Shown here one piece after another: positions 32,689 to 42,643 of a stretch of 64,000 bases of DNA. Numbering within the stretch: position 1 is the stretch's first letter; the number at the start of each line of letters is the position of its first letter. The DNA is from Enterobacter cancerogenus. GTDB taxonomy: Bacteria > Pseudomonadota > Gammaproteobacteria > Enterobacterales > Enterobacteriaceae. The notes under the pieces were generated by a model. The model was given only the letters and a program-made list of their open reading frames with translations. It ran no database searches and had not been told where the DNA came from. Both the position numbers and the translations under genes were made by a program. The stretch covers positions 124,001 through 188,000 of the forward strand of contig JRUP01000002.1 in NCBI GenBank assembly GCA_000773965.1, in the 5' to 3' direction.

Positions 32689-34458
32689 ATGGAAAAATCA
32701 CGGCAGCAACATCTTCTTCGCTGGCTCCGTCAGCAACGCCTTCACGGCGCACGCAGTTTACGTGCCGCATCGTTATTTGGTTTTGCCGGCGCGCTGGTGA
32801 TTATTGCTCAGGCGTGGCTGCTGGCCTCGCTGCTGCAAAATCTCATCGTGGCGCAACAACCGCGCGGTGCCCTGCTGATTGATTTCATCCTGCTGCTGCT
32901 TTGCTTTGCTCTCCGCGCAGGTCTGCACTATGCGCGAGAAATGGCAGGTTACCGTGCTGGCGTTGCCATCCGTCGCGCTCTGCGCAAGCAGGTACTGGAT
33001 AAGCTGAATGATTTAGGTCCTGCCTGGGTTCAGGGCAAACCAGCGGGAAGCTGGGCAACGCTGCTGCTTGAGCAAATTGAAGAGATGCAAGAGTATTACG
33101 CGCGGTATCTGCCACAGATGTCACTGGCCGTTTTTATTCCCTTCGCCATCCTGATAGCCATCTTCCCGATTAACTGGGCGGCAGGATTGATCCTGCTCGC
33201 GACCGCACCGCTGATTCCGATTTTCATGGCGATGGTCGGCATGGGTGCCGCCGATGCAAACCGTCGCAACTTCCTCGCACTGGCGCGTCTGAGCGGCGAT
33301 TTTTATGACCGCCTGCGCGGGCGTGAAACCTTGCGCCTGTTCTACAGGGCTGCCGCTGAACAGCAGGCGATTGCTGAAAGCACTACCGATTTTCGTCAGC
33401 GCACCATGGAAGTGCTGCGCCTTGCGTTTCTCTCTTCCGCAGTGCTGGAATTCTTTGCCTCACTGGCGATTGCCGTGGTCGCGGTCTATTTTGGCTTCTC
33501 CTATCTTGGCGAACTCAATTTCGGCCATTACGGCACTGGCGTGACCTTGTTCGCCGGATTCCTCGCGCTGATACTGGCGCCTGAGTTTTTCCAGCCGCTG
33601 CGCGATCTGGGTACTTTTTACCACGCCAAAGCGCAAGCCGTTGGGGGCGCCGATGCACTGGATCGTTTTCTTAACGAAAGTCCGGAAATCCCACCATCCG
33701 CCTCCAGCCTGTCAGTCGCTTTCGATACCCCTTTAAGCCTTGAAGCACGGGATTTGGTGGTGATGACAGCCAAAGGTGAAGCGTTGTCGCAGCCGCTGAA
33801 TTTTACGCTTAAAGCGGGTCAACGCGTAGCGCTGGTGGGTCAGAGTGGAGCGGGTAAATCAGCACTGATGAACGTGTTGCTCGGTTTTCTGCCCTATCAG
33901 GGATCGCTGCGGGTTAATGGACATGAACTGCGGGATATCAGCCGTGAGAACTGGCAGCAGCATTTGGCGTGGGTCGGTCAGAATCCCCATTTGCCTGCGC
34001 CCACACTGCGCGAAAACCTGCAGCTCAACAGCAGCATTGATGAAGCAATACTGCGCAGCGTTTTACAACAGGCGGGCGTGGATGAATTTCTCGACCGTTT
34101 ACCGCAGGGTCTCGATACGCCGCTCGGGGATGGCGGTGTGGGCCTGTCTGTCGGCCAGGCGCAGCGCGTCGCAGTTGCGCGTGCGCTGTTGAAACCTGCG
34201 CAACTCCTGCTGCTGGATGAGCCCGGTTCAGGGCTTGATAGCCAAAGCGAACAACATGTGTTGCGCGCATTAAACCAGGCAGCCACCCAGCAAACCACCC
34301 TGATGATTACCCATCAGCTTCACGATCTCGCCCATTGGGATGAAGTCTGGGTGATGCAATCCGGGCAACTGATACAGCAGGGGCAGTGGCAACAACTGAT
34401 TGCTCAGGACGGGCCGTTGCGTGCCATGGTGCAGCATCGCCAGCAGGAGATTGTCTGA
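32689..34458 (+). CDS. cydD: CydD, subunit of the CydDC heterodimeric ABC exporter
   Basis: Half of the inner-membrane ABC exporter needed for cytochrome bd assembly. It was described as a glutathione/cysteine exporter and more recently linked to haem transport. The start at 32689 (MEKSRQQHLLRWL) gives 589 residues (E. coli 588). A GTG six codons upstream keeps the frame open, and neither start has a clear Shine-Dalgarno. Walker A GQSGAGKSALM, the signature variant LSVGQAQRVAVARAL and Walker B LLLDEPGSGLD are visible. The stop overlaps the cydC start. Confidence 0.95.
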   Translation: MEKSRQQHLLRWLRQQRLHGARSLRAASLFGFAGALVIIAQAWLLASLLQNLIVAQQPRGALLIDFILLLLCFALRAGLHYAREMAGYRAGVAIRRALRKQVLDKLNDLGPAWVQGKPAGSWATLLLEQIEEMQEYYARYLPQMSLAVFIPFAILIAIFPINWAAGLILLATAPLIPIFMAMVGMGAADANRRNFLALARLSGDFYDRLRGRETLRLFYRAAAEQQAIAESTTDFRQRTMEVLRLAFLSSAVLEFFASLAIAVVAVYFGFSYLGELNFGHYGTGVTLFAGFLALILAPEFFQPLRDLGTFYHAKAQAVGGADALDRFLNESPEIPPSASSLSVAFDTPLSLEARDLVVMTAKGEALSQPLNFTLKAGQRVALVGQSGAGKSALMNVLLGFLPYQGSLRVNGHELRDISRENWQQHLAWVGQNPHLPAPTLRENLQLNSSIDEAILRSVLQQAGVDEFLDRLPQGLDTPLGDGGVGLSVGQAQRVAVARALLKPAQLLLLDEPGSGLDSQSEQHVLRALNQAATQQTTLMITHQLHDLAHWDEVWVMQSGQLIQQGQWQQLIAQDGPLRAMVQHRQQEIV

Positions 34459-36188
34459 TGAATCCACTATTGCCGTTTCTGCGCCTGTTTCGTCGTCATC
34501 CCTGGCGTTTAGGCCTGGGCATCATTTTAGCTATTGCGACTTTGCTCGCCAGCATCGGCTTACTTACCCTATCTGGCTGGTTCCTGGCGGCCTCTTCGCT
34601 AGCGGGTGTCGCTGGCCTGTACAGTTTTAACTATATGTTGCCCGCAGCAGGGGTGCGTGGCGCGGCCATCACTCGCACAGCTTCGCGTTATTTTGAGCGC
34701 TTAGTCAGCCACGATGCCACCTTCAGGGTATTGCAGCATTTGCGTGTGTTCACCTTTAGCAAGCTGATCGCGTTGGCACCTGAGCAACTGGCGCGGTTCA
34801 GACAGGGCGAACTGCTGAACCGCTTTGTCAGTGATGTCGATACGTTAGACCATCTCTATCTGCGTGTGATTTCACCACTGGTCGGTGCCGCGGTGGTGAT
34901 TATAGTCGTCACTTGCGGTCTGGCGATGTTAGATGTGCCACTGGCGCTGCTATTGGGCACGATGATGCTGCTGACCTTGCTCCTGATGCCGCCGCTGTTC
35001 TGGCGATTAGGCATTTCAGCCGGGCATCGCATCGCTCAGCATCAAGCCAGCTGGCGTTTGCAACTGACGCAATGGGTAACCGGACTCGCTGAATTGCAAA
35101 TTTATGGCGCAGCGGCGTTGTGGCGTCACAAACTGGATACCGAAGAAGTCAGCTGGCAGCTGGCGCAGCGGCGTCAGCATAGCCTGCAAGCGCTGGCGCA
35201 AAGCCTGTTACTGTTCATCAGCGGCTTAACCGTGGTCTTGCTACTGTGGATTTCAGCGGCGGGCGTAGGCGGCGATAGTGCACCAGGCGCATTCATCGCG
35301 CTCTTCGTGTTCTGCGGCCTGGCGGCTTTTGAAGCGCTGGCACCGGTAGCGGGCGCCTTTTTGCCGCTGTCGCAGGTGACTGGCGCGGCACAGCGCGTAA
35401 GGGAGATCATTGAGCAAGAGCCTCTTATTCGTTTTCCCTCTTCGACTGCACCTTCTGATTCGGGCATCAGCCTGACGCTGGAAAATATCACTTTCAGCTA
35501 TCCACAGCGCCCGGAACCGGTACTTAACCACTTCTCACTTGCGCTGCGAACCGGCGAGCATCTGGCACTGCTCGGCCCCACCGGCTGCGGTAAATCCAGT
35601 TTGCTGGCGTTGATCACCCGTGGCTGGCAGGCGCAGCAGGGTGAGATTCGACTGAATAACATTCCCCTTGCCGAATGGGATGAGGCCAGCCTGCGTCAAC
35701 GCATCAGCGTGGTCACCCAGCGCGTTCATCTGTTTAGCCAGACGCTGCGCGATAATTTACTGCTGGCAAACGCTGTCGCCAGCGATGAACAACTCAGTGC
35801 GGCGCTGCACCAGGTCGGGCTCACCCATTTGGCGGAGCATGATGAAGGGCTCAACGCGTGGATGGGAGAAGGTGGTCGTCCGTTGTCGGGAGGTGAACTG
35901 CGCCGCCTGGCCATCGCACGCGCGCTGCTGCATAACGGCGATCTGTGGTTACTGGATGAACCCACTGAAGGGCTGGATGCCACCACAGAGCAGCAGATAC
36001 TGACGTTACTGCGTCAGGTCAGTCAGGGTAAAACGGTGATCATGGTGACCCATCGCCTCAGCGGCCTGGCAACAATGGACCGTATAGGCGTGATGGATCA
36101 GGGGCAAATTATTGAGTCGGGCACGCATGACGAATTAATCTCAAAAGCAGGACGCTATTGGCGTTTCCACCAGCGCTTTGCGCTATAG
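34458..36188 (+). CDS. cydC: CydC, subunit of the CydDC heterodimeric ABC exporter
   Basis: Partner of CydD. The ATG at 34458 shares its A with the cydD stop (TGATG), so translation is coupled, fitting a one-to-one heterodimer. It has 576 residues (E. coli 573). Walker A GPTGCGKSSLL, signature LSGGELRRLAIARAL and Walker B LLDEPTEGLD are all canonical, whereas CydD carries the variant LSVGQ signature; such asymmetry is usual for the pair. The six membrane helices occupy about residues 15-310. The next gene, aat, follows after 33 bp. Confidence 0.96.
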   Translation: MNPLLPFLRLFRRHPWRLGLGIILAIATLLASIGLLTLSGWFLAASSLAGVAGLYSFNYMLPAAGVRGAAITRTASRYFERLVSHDATFRVLQHLRVFTFSKLIALAPEQLARFRQGELLNRFVSDVDTLDHLYLRVISPLVGAAVVIIVVTCGLAMLDVPLALLLGTMMLLTLLLMPPLFWRLGISAGHRIAQHQASWRLQLTQWVTGLAELQIYGAAALWRHKLDTEEVSWQLAQRRQHSLQALAQSLLLFISGLTVVLLLWISAAGVGGDSAPGAFIALFVFCGLAAFEALAPVAGAFLPLSQVTGAAQRVREIIEQEPLIRFPSSTAPSDSGISLTLENITFSYPQRPEPVLNHFSLALRTGEHLALLGPTGCGKSSLLALITRGWQAQQGEIRLNNIPLAEWDEASLRQRISVVTQRVHLFSQTLRDNLLLANAVASDEQLSAALHQVGLTHLAEHDEGLNAWMGEGGRPLSGGELRRLAIARALLHNGDLWLLDEPTEGLDATTEQQILTLLRQVSQGKTVIMVTHRLSGLATMDRIGVMDQGQIIESGTHDELISKAGRYWRFHQRFAL

Positions 36189-36221
36189 TCTTAGCGAGCA
36201 GCCCGAAGGGTAATTGACGCA

Positions 36222-36914
36222 ATGAGACTGGTACAGCTTTCACGGGATTCACTAAATTTTCCTCCGCCGGAGATGGCGCTGCGCGAGCCAAATGGATTAC
36301 TGGCGATGGGCGGCGACCTCTCCCCTGCCCGGCTGATGAACGCCTATCAGCGCGGTATTTTCCCCTGGTTTTCGCCCGGCGATCCGATTCTATGGTGGTC
36401 GCCCGATCCGCGTGCCGTGATGCTGCCTGAATCTTTTCATCTTAGCCGCAGCATGGCGCGTTTTCATCGCCGCTCGCCCTTTCGCGTGACCATGAATCAT
36501 GCCTTCCCGCAGGTGCTGGAAGGCTGTGCCAGCGGCAGACAAGAAGGCACCTGGATTACCTTTGAGGTGAAACGCGCCTGGCTGCGTTTGTACGAACTGG
36601 GTCACGCGCATTCGATTGAAGTCTGGAGTGATAATCGGCTGGTAGGCGGCATGTATGGTCTGGCGCTTGGGCAGATTTTTTGTGGCGAGTCGATGTTTAG
36701 CCGCCAGGAAAATGCGTCAAAAACTGCGCTATGGGTATTCTCTCAGCACTTCCTCGCTCATCAGGGACGCTTAATTGATTGCCAGGTGCTTAACCCGCAT
36801 ACGGCTTCATTAGGCGCCGTAGAAATCCCGCGTGTCGATTATTTACAGTACGTGCAAACACTGGCGTGGCAGCCTGTTTTAAGCGGTTGCTGGCAAACAC
36901 AAACCCTTTTTTGA
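36222..36914 (+). CDS. aat: Leucyl/phenylalanyl-tRNA-protein transferase
   Basis: Enzyme that adds Leu or Phe to N-terminal Lys/Arg of proteins, creating N-degrons read by ClpS and destroyed by ClpAP. It has 230 residues (E. coli 234). Conserved segments LPAMGGDLS-type ([20 protein letters not shown]), [20 protein letters not shown] and FCGESMFS are present. clpA and clpS lie less than 1 kb downstream on the opposite strand, so the whole degradation branch is clustered. It follows cydC closely and may share its transcript. Confidence 0.96.
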   Translation: MRLVQLSRDSLNFPPPEMALREPNGLLAMGGDLSPARLMNAYQRGIFPWFSPGDPILWWSPDPRAVMLPESFHLSRSMARFHRRSPFRVTMNHAFPQVLEGCASGRQEGTWITFEVKRAWLRLYELGHAHSIEVWSDNRLVGGMYGLALGQIFCGESMFSRQENASKTALWVFSQHFLAHQGRLIDCQVLNPHTASLGAVEIPRVDYLQYVQTLAWQPVLSGCWQTQTLF

Positions 36915-37483
<569 letters not shown>

Positions 37484-37526
37484 GTTGTTGTCCACATCTC
37501 GCGTTTGTGGCAATTAACTGAGCGCG

Positions 37527-37561
37527 AAAAAAAAGGCCGGATTTTCATCCGGCCTTTTCTT
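37527..37561. terminator. Bidirectional terminator between infA and clpA
   Basis: AAGGCCGGA and TCCGGCCTT form a 9-bp stem around TTTTCA, preceded by a run of eight A residues and followed by TTCTT. It fits termination from both convergent genes. Confidence 0.92.
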
Positions 37562-37578
37562 ATCTGCAACTCAGCACA

Positions 37579-39858
37579 TCAGTGCACAGTCCCTTCGGTT
37601 TTCCGTTTTTCCGCACTCAGGAAATGGTAGGTCAGCTGGTTTTTTTCTTTATCCAGCGCCACCGAGACTGAACCGCCATCCACTAATGAACCAAACAGCA
37701 GTTCGTTAGCCAGTGGTTTCTTCAGATTCTCCTGCACGGCACGTGCCATTGGACGGGCACCCATCGCTTTGTCGTAACCTTTATCCGCCAGCCAGTCACG
37801 AGCATCATCACTGACTTCCAGCGAGACGCCTTTTGCATCCAGTTGCGCTTGCAACTCGACGATGAACTTATCCACCACCTGATGGATCACCGCGGTATCC
37901 AGATGACGGAACCAGATAATGTTATCCAGACGGTTGCGGAACTCTGGCGTAAAGATCTTTTTGATCTCTTCCATTGCGTCGGTGCTGTTGTCCTGCTGAA
38001 TCAAACCAATCGACTTACGCTCCGTTTCGCGAACACCGGCGTTGGTGGTCATCACCAGCACCACATTGCGGAAGTCCGCTTTGCGGCCGTTGTTATCGGT
38101 CAGCATGCCGTTATCCATCACCTGCAGCAGCAGGTTAAAGACATCCGGGTGCGCTTTCTCGATTTCATCCAGCAGCACCACCGCATGCGGATGCTTAATC
38201 ACCGCATCGGTGAGCAAACCACCCTGATCGAACCCAACATATCCCGGAGGTGCACCGATCAAACGGCTAACGGTGTGGCGCTCCATATACTCGGACATAT
38301 CGAAACGCAGCAGCTCAATCCCCAGGGCCTTCGCCAACTGAACCGTCACCTCGGTTTTACCGACGCCGGTTGGACCAGCAAACAGGAATGACCCCACGGG
38401 TTTACGATCCTGACCGAGACCGGCACGGCTCATCTTGATCGCTTCAGTCAGTGCTTCAATCGCGTTATCCTGGCCAAACACCAGCATTTTCAGACGATCG
38501 CCGAGATTTTTCAGCGTGTCGCGATCGGTGGCTGACACACTCTGCTCTGGGATACGCGCAATACGTGCCACCACAGATTCAATATCAGATACATTGACCG
38601 TTTTCTTACGCTTACTCACCGGCACCAGGCGCGCACGCGCACCGGCTTCATCTATCACGTCAATCGCCTTATCCGGCAGATGACGATCGTTGATGTATTT
38701 CACCGCCAGTTCCACGGCTGCACGCACTGCCTTCGCGGTATAACGCACATCATGGTGAGCTTCATACTTCGGTTTCAGACCGTTAAGAATCTGCACAGTT
38801 TCTTCGACAGAAGGTTCGGTAATGTCGATCTTCTGGAAACGACGCGCCAGCGCACGATCCTTCTCAAAAATGTTGCTGAACTCCTGATAGGTGGTTGACC
38901 CCATCACGCGGATTTTCCCGCTGGAGAGCAACGGTTTGATCAGGTTAGCGGCATCCACCTGTCCACCGGAAGCGGCACCCGCACCGATAATGGTGTGAAT
39001 TTCATCGATAAACAGGATGCTACTGGTGTCTTGTTCCAGCTGTTTGAGCAGCGCTTTGAAACGTTTTTCAAAATCACCACGGTACTTGGTACCTGCAAGC
39101 AGCGAGCCGATATCCAGTGAGTAGATGGTGCAATCTTTCATCACTTCCGGGACATCGCCCTGCACAATGCGCCAGGCCAGCCCTTCCGCGATAGCGGTTT
39201 TACCCACGCCAGATTCACCCACCAGCAGCGGGTTGTTCTTACGACGACGGCACAATACCTGAATGGCACGCTCCAGCTCTTTATCGCGGCCGATCAGCGG
39301 ATCGATTCCGCCGACACGAGCAAGCTGATTAAGATTGGTGGTGAAGTTTTCCATACGTTCCTCCCCGCCTGCTTGCTCTTCGTTAACCGGATTCTCCGCA
39401 TTGTTCTGCGGCTGGCCCGGCTCATCTTTACGCGTACCATGGGAGATGAAGTTCACCACATCAAGGCGGCTGACTTCGTGTTTGCGCAGCAGGTAAGCCG
39501 CTTGCGACTCCTGCTCGCTGAAAATGGCGACCAGCACGTTCGCGCCTGCCACTTCGCTGCGACCGGATGACTGGACATGGAATACCGCACGTTGCAACAC
39601 GCGCTGGAAGCTGAGCGTTGGTTGAGTATCACGCTCCTCTTCACTGGCTGGCAGCACCGGCGTGGTTTGTTCGATGAAGGCTTCGAGTTCCTGTCGCAGA
39701 GCCACGATATCCACCGTACAGGCTTCCAGTGCCTCTCTGGCCGACGGGTTGCTAAGCAATGCCAGCAACAGATGCTCGACGGTCATAAATTCATGACGGT
39801 GCTCGCGCGCTCTGGCGAAAGCCATGTTTAAACTGAGTTCCAGTTCTTGATTGAGCAT
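37579..39858 (-). CDS. clpA: ATP-dependent Clp protease ATP-binding subunit ClpA
   Basis: Hexameric AAA+ unfoldase that feeds substrates to ClpP. It has 759 residues (E. coli 758). The N domain (residues 1-145) docks ClpS. D1 carries Walker A GESGVGKT and D2 Walker A GPTGVGKT. The ClpP-docking loop is visible as the IGLIQQ region ([10 protein letters not shown]) near residue 617. The clpS start lies just upstream with a 55-bp gap, as in E. coli, giving a clpS-clpA operon. Confidence 0.97.
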   Translation of the reverse strand: MLNQELELSLNMAFARAREHRHEFMTVEHLLLALLSNPSAREALEACTVDIVALRQELEAFIEQTTPVLPASEEERDTQPTLSFQRVLQRAVFHVQSSGRSEVAGANVLVAIFSEQESQAAYLLRKHEVSRLDVVNFISHGTRKDEPGQPQNNAENPVNEEQAGGEERMENFTTNLNQLARVGGIDPLIGRDKELERAIQVLCRRRKNNPLLVGESGVGKTAIAEGLAWRIVQGDVPEVMKDCTIYSLDIGSLLAGTKYRGDFEKRFKALLKQLEQDTSSILFIDEIHTIIGAGAASGGQVDAANLIKPLLSSGKIRVMGSTTYQEFSNIFEKDRALARRFQKIDITEPSVEETVQILNGLKPKYEAHHDVRYTAKAVRAAVELAVKYINDRHLPDKAIDVIDEAGARARLVPVSKRKKTVNVSDIESVVARIARIPEQSVSATDRDTLKNLGDRLKMLVFGQDNAIEALTEAIKMSRAGLGQDRKPVGSFLFAGPTGVGKTEVTVQLAKALGIELLRFDMSEYMERHTVSRLIGAPPGYVGFDQGGLLTDAVIKHPHAVVLLDEIEKAHPDVFNLLLQVMDNGMLTDNNGRKADFRNVVLVMTTNAGVRETERKSIGLIQQDNSTDAMEEIKKIFTPEFRNRLDNIIWFRHLDTAVIHQVVDKFIVELQAQLDAKGVSLEVSDDARDWLADKGYDKAMGARPMARAVQENLKKPLANELLFGSLVDGGSVSVALDKEKNQLTYHFLSAEKRKTEGTVH

Positions 39859-39913
39859 TTGGCACCTCCCCCAATTATCGCTCTGACGACCTTTCCCCTA
39901 TATGGAGACGGGC

Positions 39914-40234
39914 TCAGGCTTTTTCCAGCGTACACAGCAACGGATGTTCATTCTCTCGTGCGTAATTGTTCACCTGGGCGACTTTGGTTTCCGCCACTTC
40001 TGCAGTGAATACACCACAAATCGCCTTTCCGTGGTAGTGAACTTTCAACATCAGTTGCGTTGCACGTTCAACATCATAAGAAAAGAACTTTTGCAGAACG
40101 TCAATAACAAATTCCATAGGTGTATAATCGTCATTATTCAGAATGACTTTATACATCGAAGGCGGCTTTAACCCTTCGCGTACTTTATCTTCGGCTAGAT
40201 GTTCAAAATTAAGCCAGTCGTTTGTGTTTGCCAT
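39914..40234 (-). CDS. clpS: ClpS, N-degron adaptor of ClpAP
   Basis: A 106-residue adaptor (same length as E. coli) that recognises destabilising N-terminal residues and delivers them to ClpA. The substrate-pocket motif [20 protein letters not shown] contains the Asn-Asp pair and Met that gate binding. [21 protein letters not shown] carries the conserved histidine. It is first in clpS-clpA; aat, which creates ClpS ligands, lies nearby. Confidence 0.97.
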   Translation of the reverse strand: MANTNDWLNFEHLAEDKVREGLKPPSMYKVILNNDDYTPMEFVIDVLQKFFSYDVERATQLMLKVHYHGKAICGVFTAEVAETKVAQVNNYARENEHPLLCTLEKA

Positions 40235-40328
40235 AATGTTCCGTCGAAATTCTGCGTTACGATTGCGCGCATTTCTGCGCCCATTCCTAAGTTTAACATG
40301 TCTGTCAAGCCACCTTTCCCTTAAGAAA

Positions 40329-40430
40329 AAACGGCCCTAAAAGCCCATGCGCGACCTGTATCACAAAATTTGCAATAGCGTTAACTGCCTCAAATTTTGA
40401 TGAATTTCTCCCCGTGCGCCAGGGCCGTTT
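40329..40430. repeat. Nested inverted repeats between clpS and cspD
   Basis: Outer arms AAACGGCCCT (40329-40338) and AGGGCCGTTT (40421-40430) are exact reverse complements. Inside them CAAAATTTG (40364-40372) and CAAATTTTG (40391-40399) are also exact reverse complements with an 18-nt loop. The right outer arm ends 2 bp before the predicted cspD -35. Confidence 0.6.
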
Positions 40431-40432
40431 GC

Positions 40433-40460
40433 TTGACGATAAGGACCGTTTCTCTACATT
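40433..40460 (+). promoter_or_regulatory. Predicted sigma-70 promoter of cspD
   Basis: TTGACG (40433-40438, 5 of 6) and TACATT (40455-40460, 4 of 6) are separated by 16 bp. This predicts a start near 40467 and a leader of about 90 nt. Confidence 0.5.
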
Positions 40461-40556
40461 CTACTTACACAAGCTGATTGAGTTTTAAACAAACTCGACT
40501 CACAGCTTCAATGACCTCACCTACTGTTCAAAATGTCTTGCGAGGGAAGTAAAAGC

Positions 40557-40778
40557 ATGGAGACGGGTACTGTTAAATGGTTCAACAACGCCAAGGGCTT
40601 CGGCTTTATCTGTCCGATTGGCGGCGGCGAGGATATCTTCGCGCACTACTCCACGATTCAGATGGAGGGATACAGAACGCTGAAGGCCGGCCAGCAGGTT
40701 CAGTTCGATGTCCATGAAGGGCCAAAAGGCAATCACGCCAGCTTAATTGTGCCCTGTGAAGTCACGCAAGTCGCCTGA
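40557..40778 (+). CDS. cspD: Cold-shock-like protein CspD
   Basis: Single-stranded nucleic-acid binding protein of 73 residues (E. coli 74) that inhibits replication in stationary phase; despite its name it is not cold induced. The RNP1 motif GFGFICP and the RNP2-like DIFAHYSTI are visible. The start is 40557 (METGTVKWFNNAKG) with GAGGGAAG upstream; an earlier in-frame start at 40533 adds 8 unconserved residues. A bidirectional terminator follows, then convergent ybjD. Confidence 0.95.
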   Translation: METGTVKWFNNAKGFGFICPIGGGEDIFAHYSTIQMEGYRTLKAGQQVQFDVHEGPKGNHASLIVPCEVTQVA

Positions 40779-40811
40779 CGCGCGCCTCTTCATTCATTCT
40801 GACCACTCCCG

Positions 40812-40850
40812 AAAAAAAATGCCAGCCGCAGACGCTGGCATTTTTCTTTT
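40812..40850. terminator. Bidirectional terminator between cspD and ybjD
   Basis: AATGCCAGC and GCTGGCATT form a 9-bp stem around a 7-nt loop, with an A run on the left and TTTCTTTT on the right. It ends both convergent genes. Confidence 0.92.
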
Positions 40851-40867
40851 GCGGATTTTCCCGCCCC

Positions 40868-42508
40868 TCAATCTGCACGTCCGCGAGCTAACCACATCAC
40901 GCGAGCAAACAGCTGATCCAGTAACGAGGGAATCGCCTGCGGCCCACGCTCTGCCGCCGCCATGGCTACCGCAATCGCCAATTCGGGTTTCGAGCTGTGA
41001 TGAATCGCTTTAGTAATAATACGCCGCGCATTCATCGGCACGTTTAACGGCAGGTGCGCCATGTCGTGATAAACGTCGCTGAACCCCTGCTTATAGAGAA
41101 AATGTTCTATATCCGGGGCCGGGAACTGCGTCAGATGATCGTCTTGCTGCTCATGCTCCTGCAGTTGGCTCCGTGCGCTGGCTGCATACTTATTGCCCGC
41201 TTCATCGCCGTCAGTCAACACATGCCAGGCAATGCCCATGCGTCTGGCAAACTTCAACAGCGGCTTAAGACCAGACTGCGCAAATTCGATGACTTTGACC
41301 CCTTCGGCCGCAAAATGGTAACCGCGCTGCCGTGCCAGTTCATTGATGATCCACACTTCCGTTTCCCCCTCCACCAGCAACCAGCAGCGGGCAAAGAGTG
41401 CCGAGGGGCGATTCACGCGGATATGAAAGCCAATGCGACGGCTCTCCTCAGCGCTCAATCCTTCAGGACCAATCCGCCATGCCGCAACGCGTGTAGGTTC
41501 ACGCACCAGGCGACAAATATTCTCCAACGGCACCTGAGATAACAGCTCCCCCGAATTGGTGGTGGTGATTTTTTGCAGCGGCATTAAATCCAGCAGATTC
41601 CACGCCACTGACAGCATAATTGGATGCAGTCGCGTTTCCGGATCCTCCACCAGCAACAATGGATGAGCGCCCGGCGGCAGCGCTTCATTGCCGTGCGCCT
41701 GAATCAGTAAAGAGAACATGCGCAATAAAATGACCTGCCGACTGCGTGATTCCGTTCCCGCAATCAGGTGGTTAAGCTTGTCGAGTGAACGCCAGCCTTG
41801 CGAACCATCGCGCAGTTCCGGTGCGACACGCGCCGCGCTGACCCCCGGTTGCTGCACAAGGAAGTAGTGCTCCAGCAATTGCTGCATGGTGTGCAAGCCC
41901 TGACGCAGTAAATCGTCGCTCAGATTCTGCGGCTGCACCACCAAATCCCGGGTTAATTTCTCGACTTCCTGTGACAATTCACTCAGCGTCGTGGCCCGGC
42001 GGTCCGCATCGGTGCTGCTGTGCCGTCCACGCCGGCCAAAGCGCGCATCGCGCAGTCTGAGCACGGGATAGAAGGCACGCAGATGGGCCAGCGCCGCCTC
42101 AGTGCCTTCCATCGCCAGCACATCGCCATTTTGGTCGATGAAGCGCCAGGTGGTTTTCACACCATGCTCGTTGCGGCGCGCACGGGTGCTGAAGCGGATA
42201 AAGCGCCCGTTTTCATCGCGCTGCCAGAAAGGCTGGAACACTGCTTCGTCATTGCCCGCTTGTGCTCGAAAGCGGAACACCAGTTGCAGCTGGCGCAGGC
42301 GTGCTTCCAGATCGCCCGGTGGGAAGTGAAAATCATGTTCGGTAAACTGATAAGGTTCAGCCGCAGGCGCCAGTAATAGTGTCAGCGCATCCAGCAAGCT
42401 GGATTTACCCCAGGCATTTTCACCAATCAGCAGATTGGTATCAGTAAGCGGCAACGACAGCCGATTGATGCCACGAAAACCGCGAATATCGATATGTTCC
42501 AGAAACAT
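40868..42508 (-). CDS. ybjD: YbjD, OLD-family ATPase with Toprim nuclease domain
   Basis: Protein of 546 residues (E. coli 552) of the overcoming-lysogenization-defect family: an SMC/RecF-like ATPase followed by a Toprim nuclease. Walker A GENAWGKSS is at residues 29-37. LLLVEDPETRLHP is the Walker B region. Toprim motifs are LLVEGETEVWIINELA and DGDEAGNKY. I prefer the second of two adjacent ATGs (42508), because AAGGGA then has 7-bp spacing. No UvrD-like helicase partner, as in Gabija defence, is adjacent. The cellular role is unknown to me. Confidence 0.9.
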   Translation of the reverse strand: MFLEHIDIRGFRGINRLSLPLTDTNLLIGENAWGKSSLLDALTLLLAPAAEPYQFTEHDFHFPPGDLEARLRQLQLVFRFRAQAGNDEAVFQPFWQRDENGRFIRFSTRARRNEHGVKTTWRFIDQNGDVLAMEGTEAALAHLRAFYPVLRLRDARFGRRGRHSSTDADRRATTLSELSQEVEKLTRDLVVQPQNLSDDLLRQGLHTMQQLLEHYFLVQQPGVSAARVAPELRDGSQGWRSLDKLNHLIAGTESRSRQVILLRMFSLLIQAHGNEALPPGAHPLLLVEDPETRLHPIMLSVAWNLLDLMPLQKITTTNSGELLSQVPLENICRLVREPTRVAAWRIGPEGLSAEESRRIGFHIRVNRPSALFARCWLLVEGETEVWIINELARQRGYHFAAEGVKVIEFAQSGLKPLLKFARRMGIAWHVLTDGDEAGNKYAASARSQLQEHEQQDDHLTQFPAPDIEHFLYKQGFSDVYHDMAHLPLNVPMNARRIITKAIHHSSKPELAIAVAMAAAERGPQAIPSLLDQLFARVMWLARGRAD

Positions 42509-42643
42509 CATGCTATCCCTTGAGTGCTTTGCCTGAGCATGGTTCGCCTCGTTAAGTTGGTCAAGTTAATGCACGGGTAAAAGGTTTACACTTCAACTGT
42601 TTTCCGATAGCTTGCGGCCCTCTCCCACGGATGGAAACGCTCT

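Larger units (their letters stand above)
40235..40556. other. clpS-cspD divergent intergenic region with nested inverted repeats
   Basis: A 322-bp region. It carries two nested perfect inverted repeats (40329-40430, listed separately) and the predicted cspD promoter. No gene is visible. E. coli has clpS and cspD divergent as well. Confidence 0.6.
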
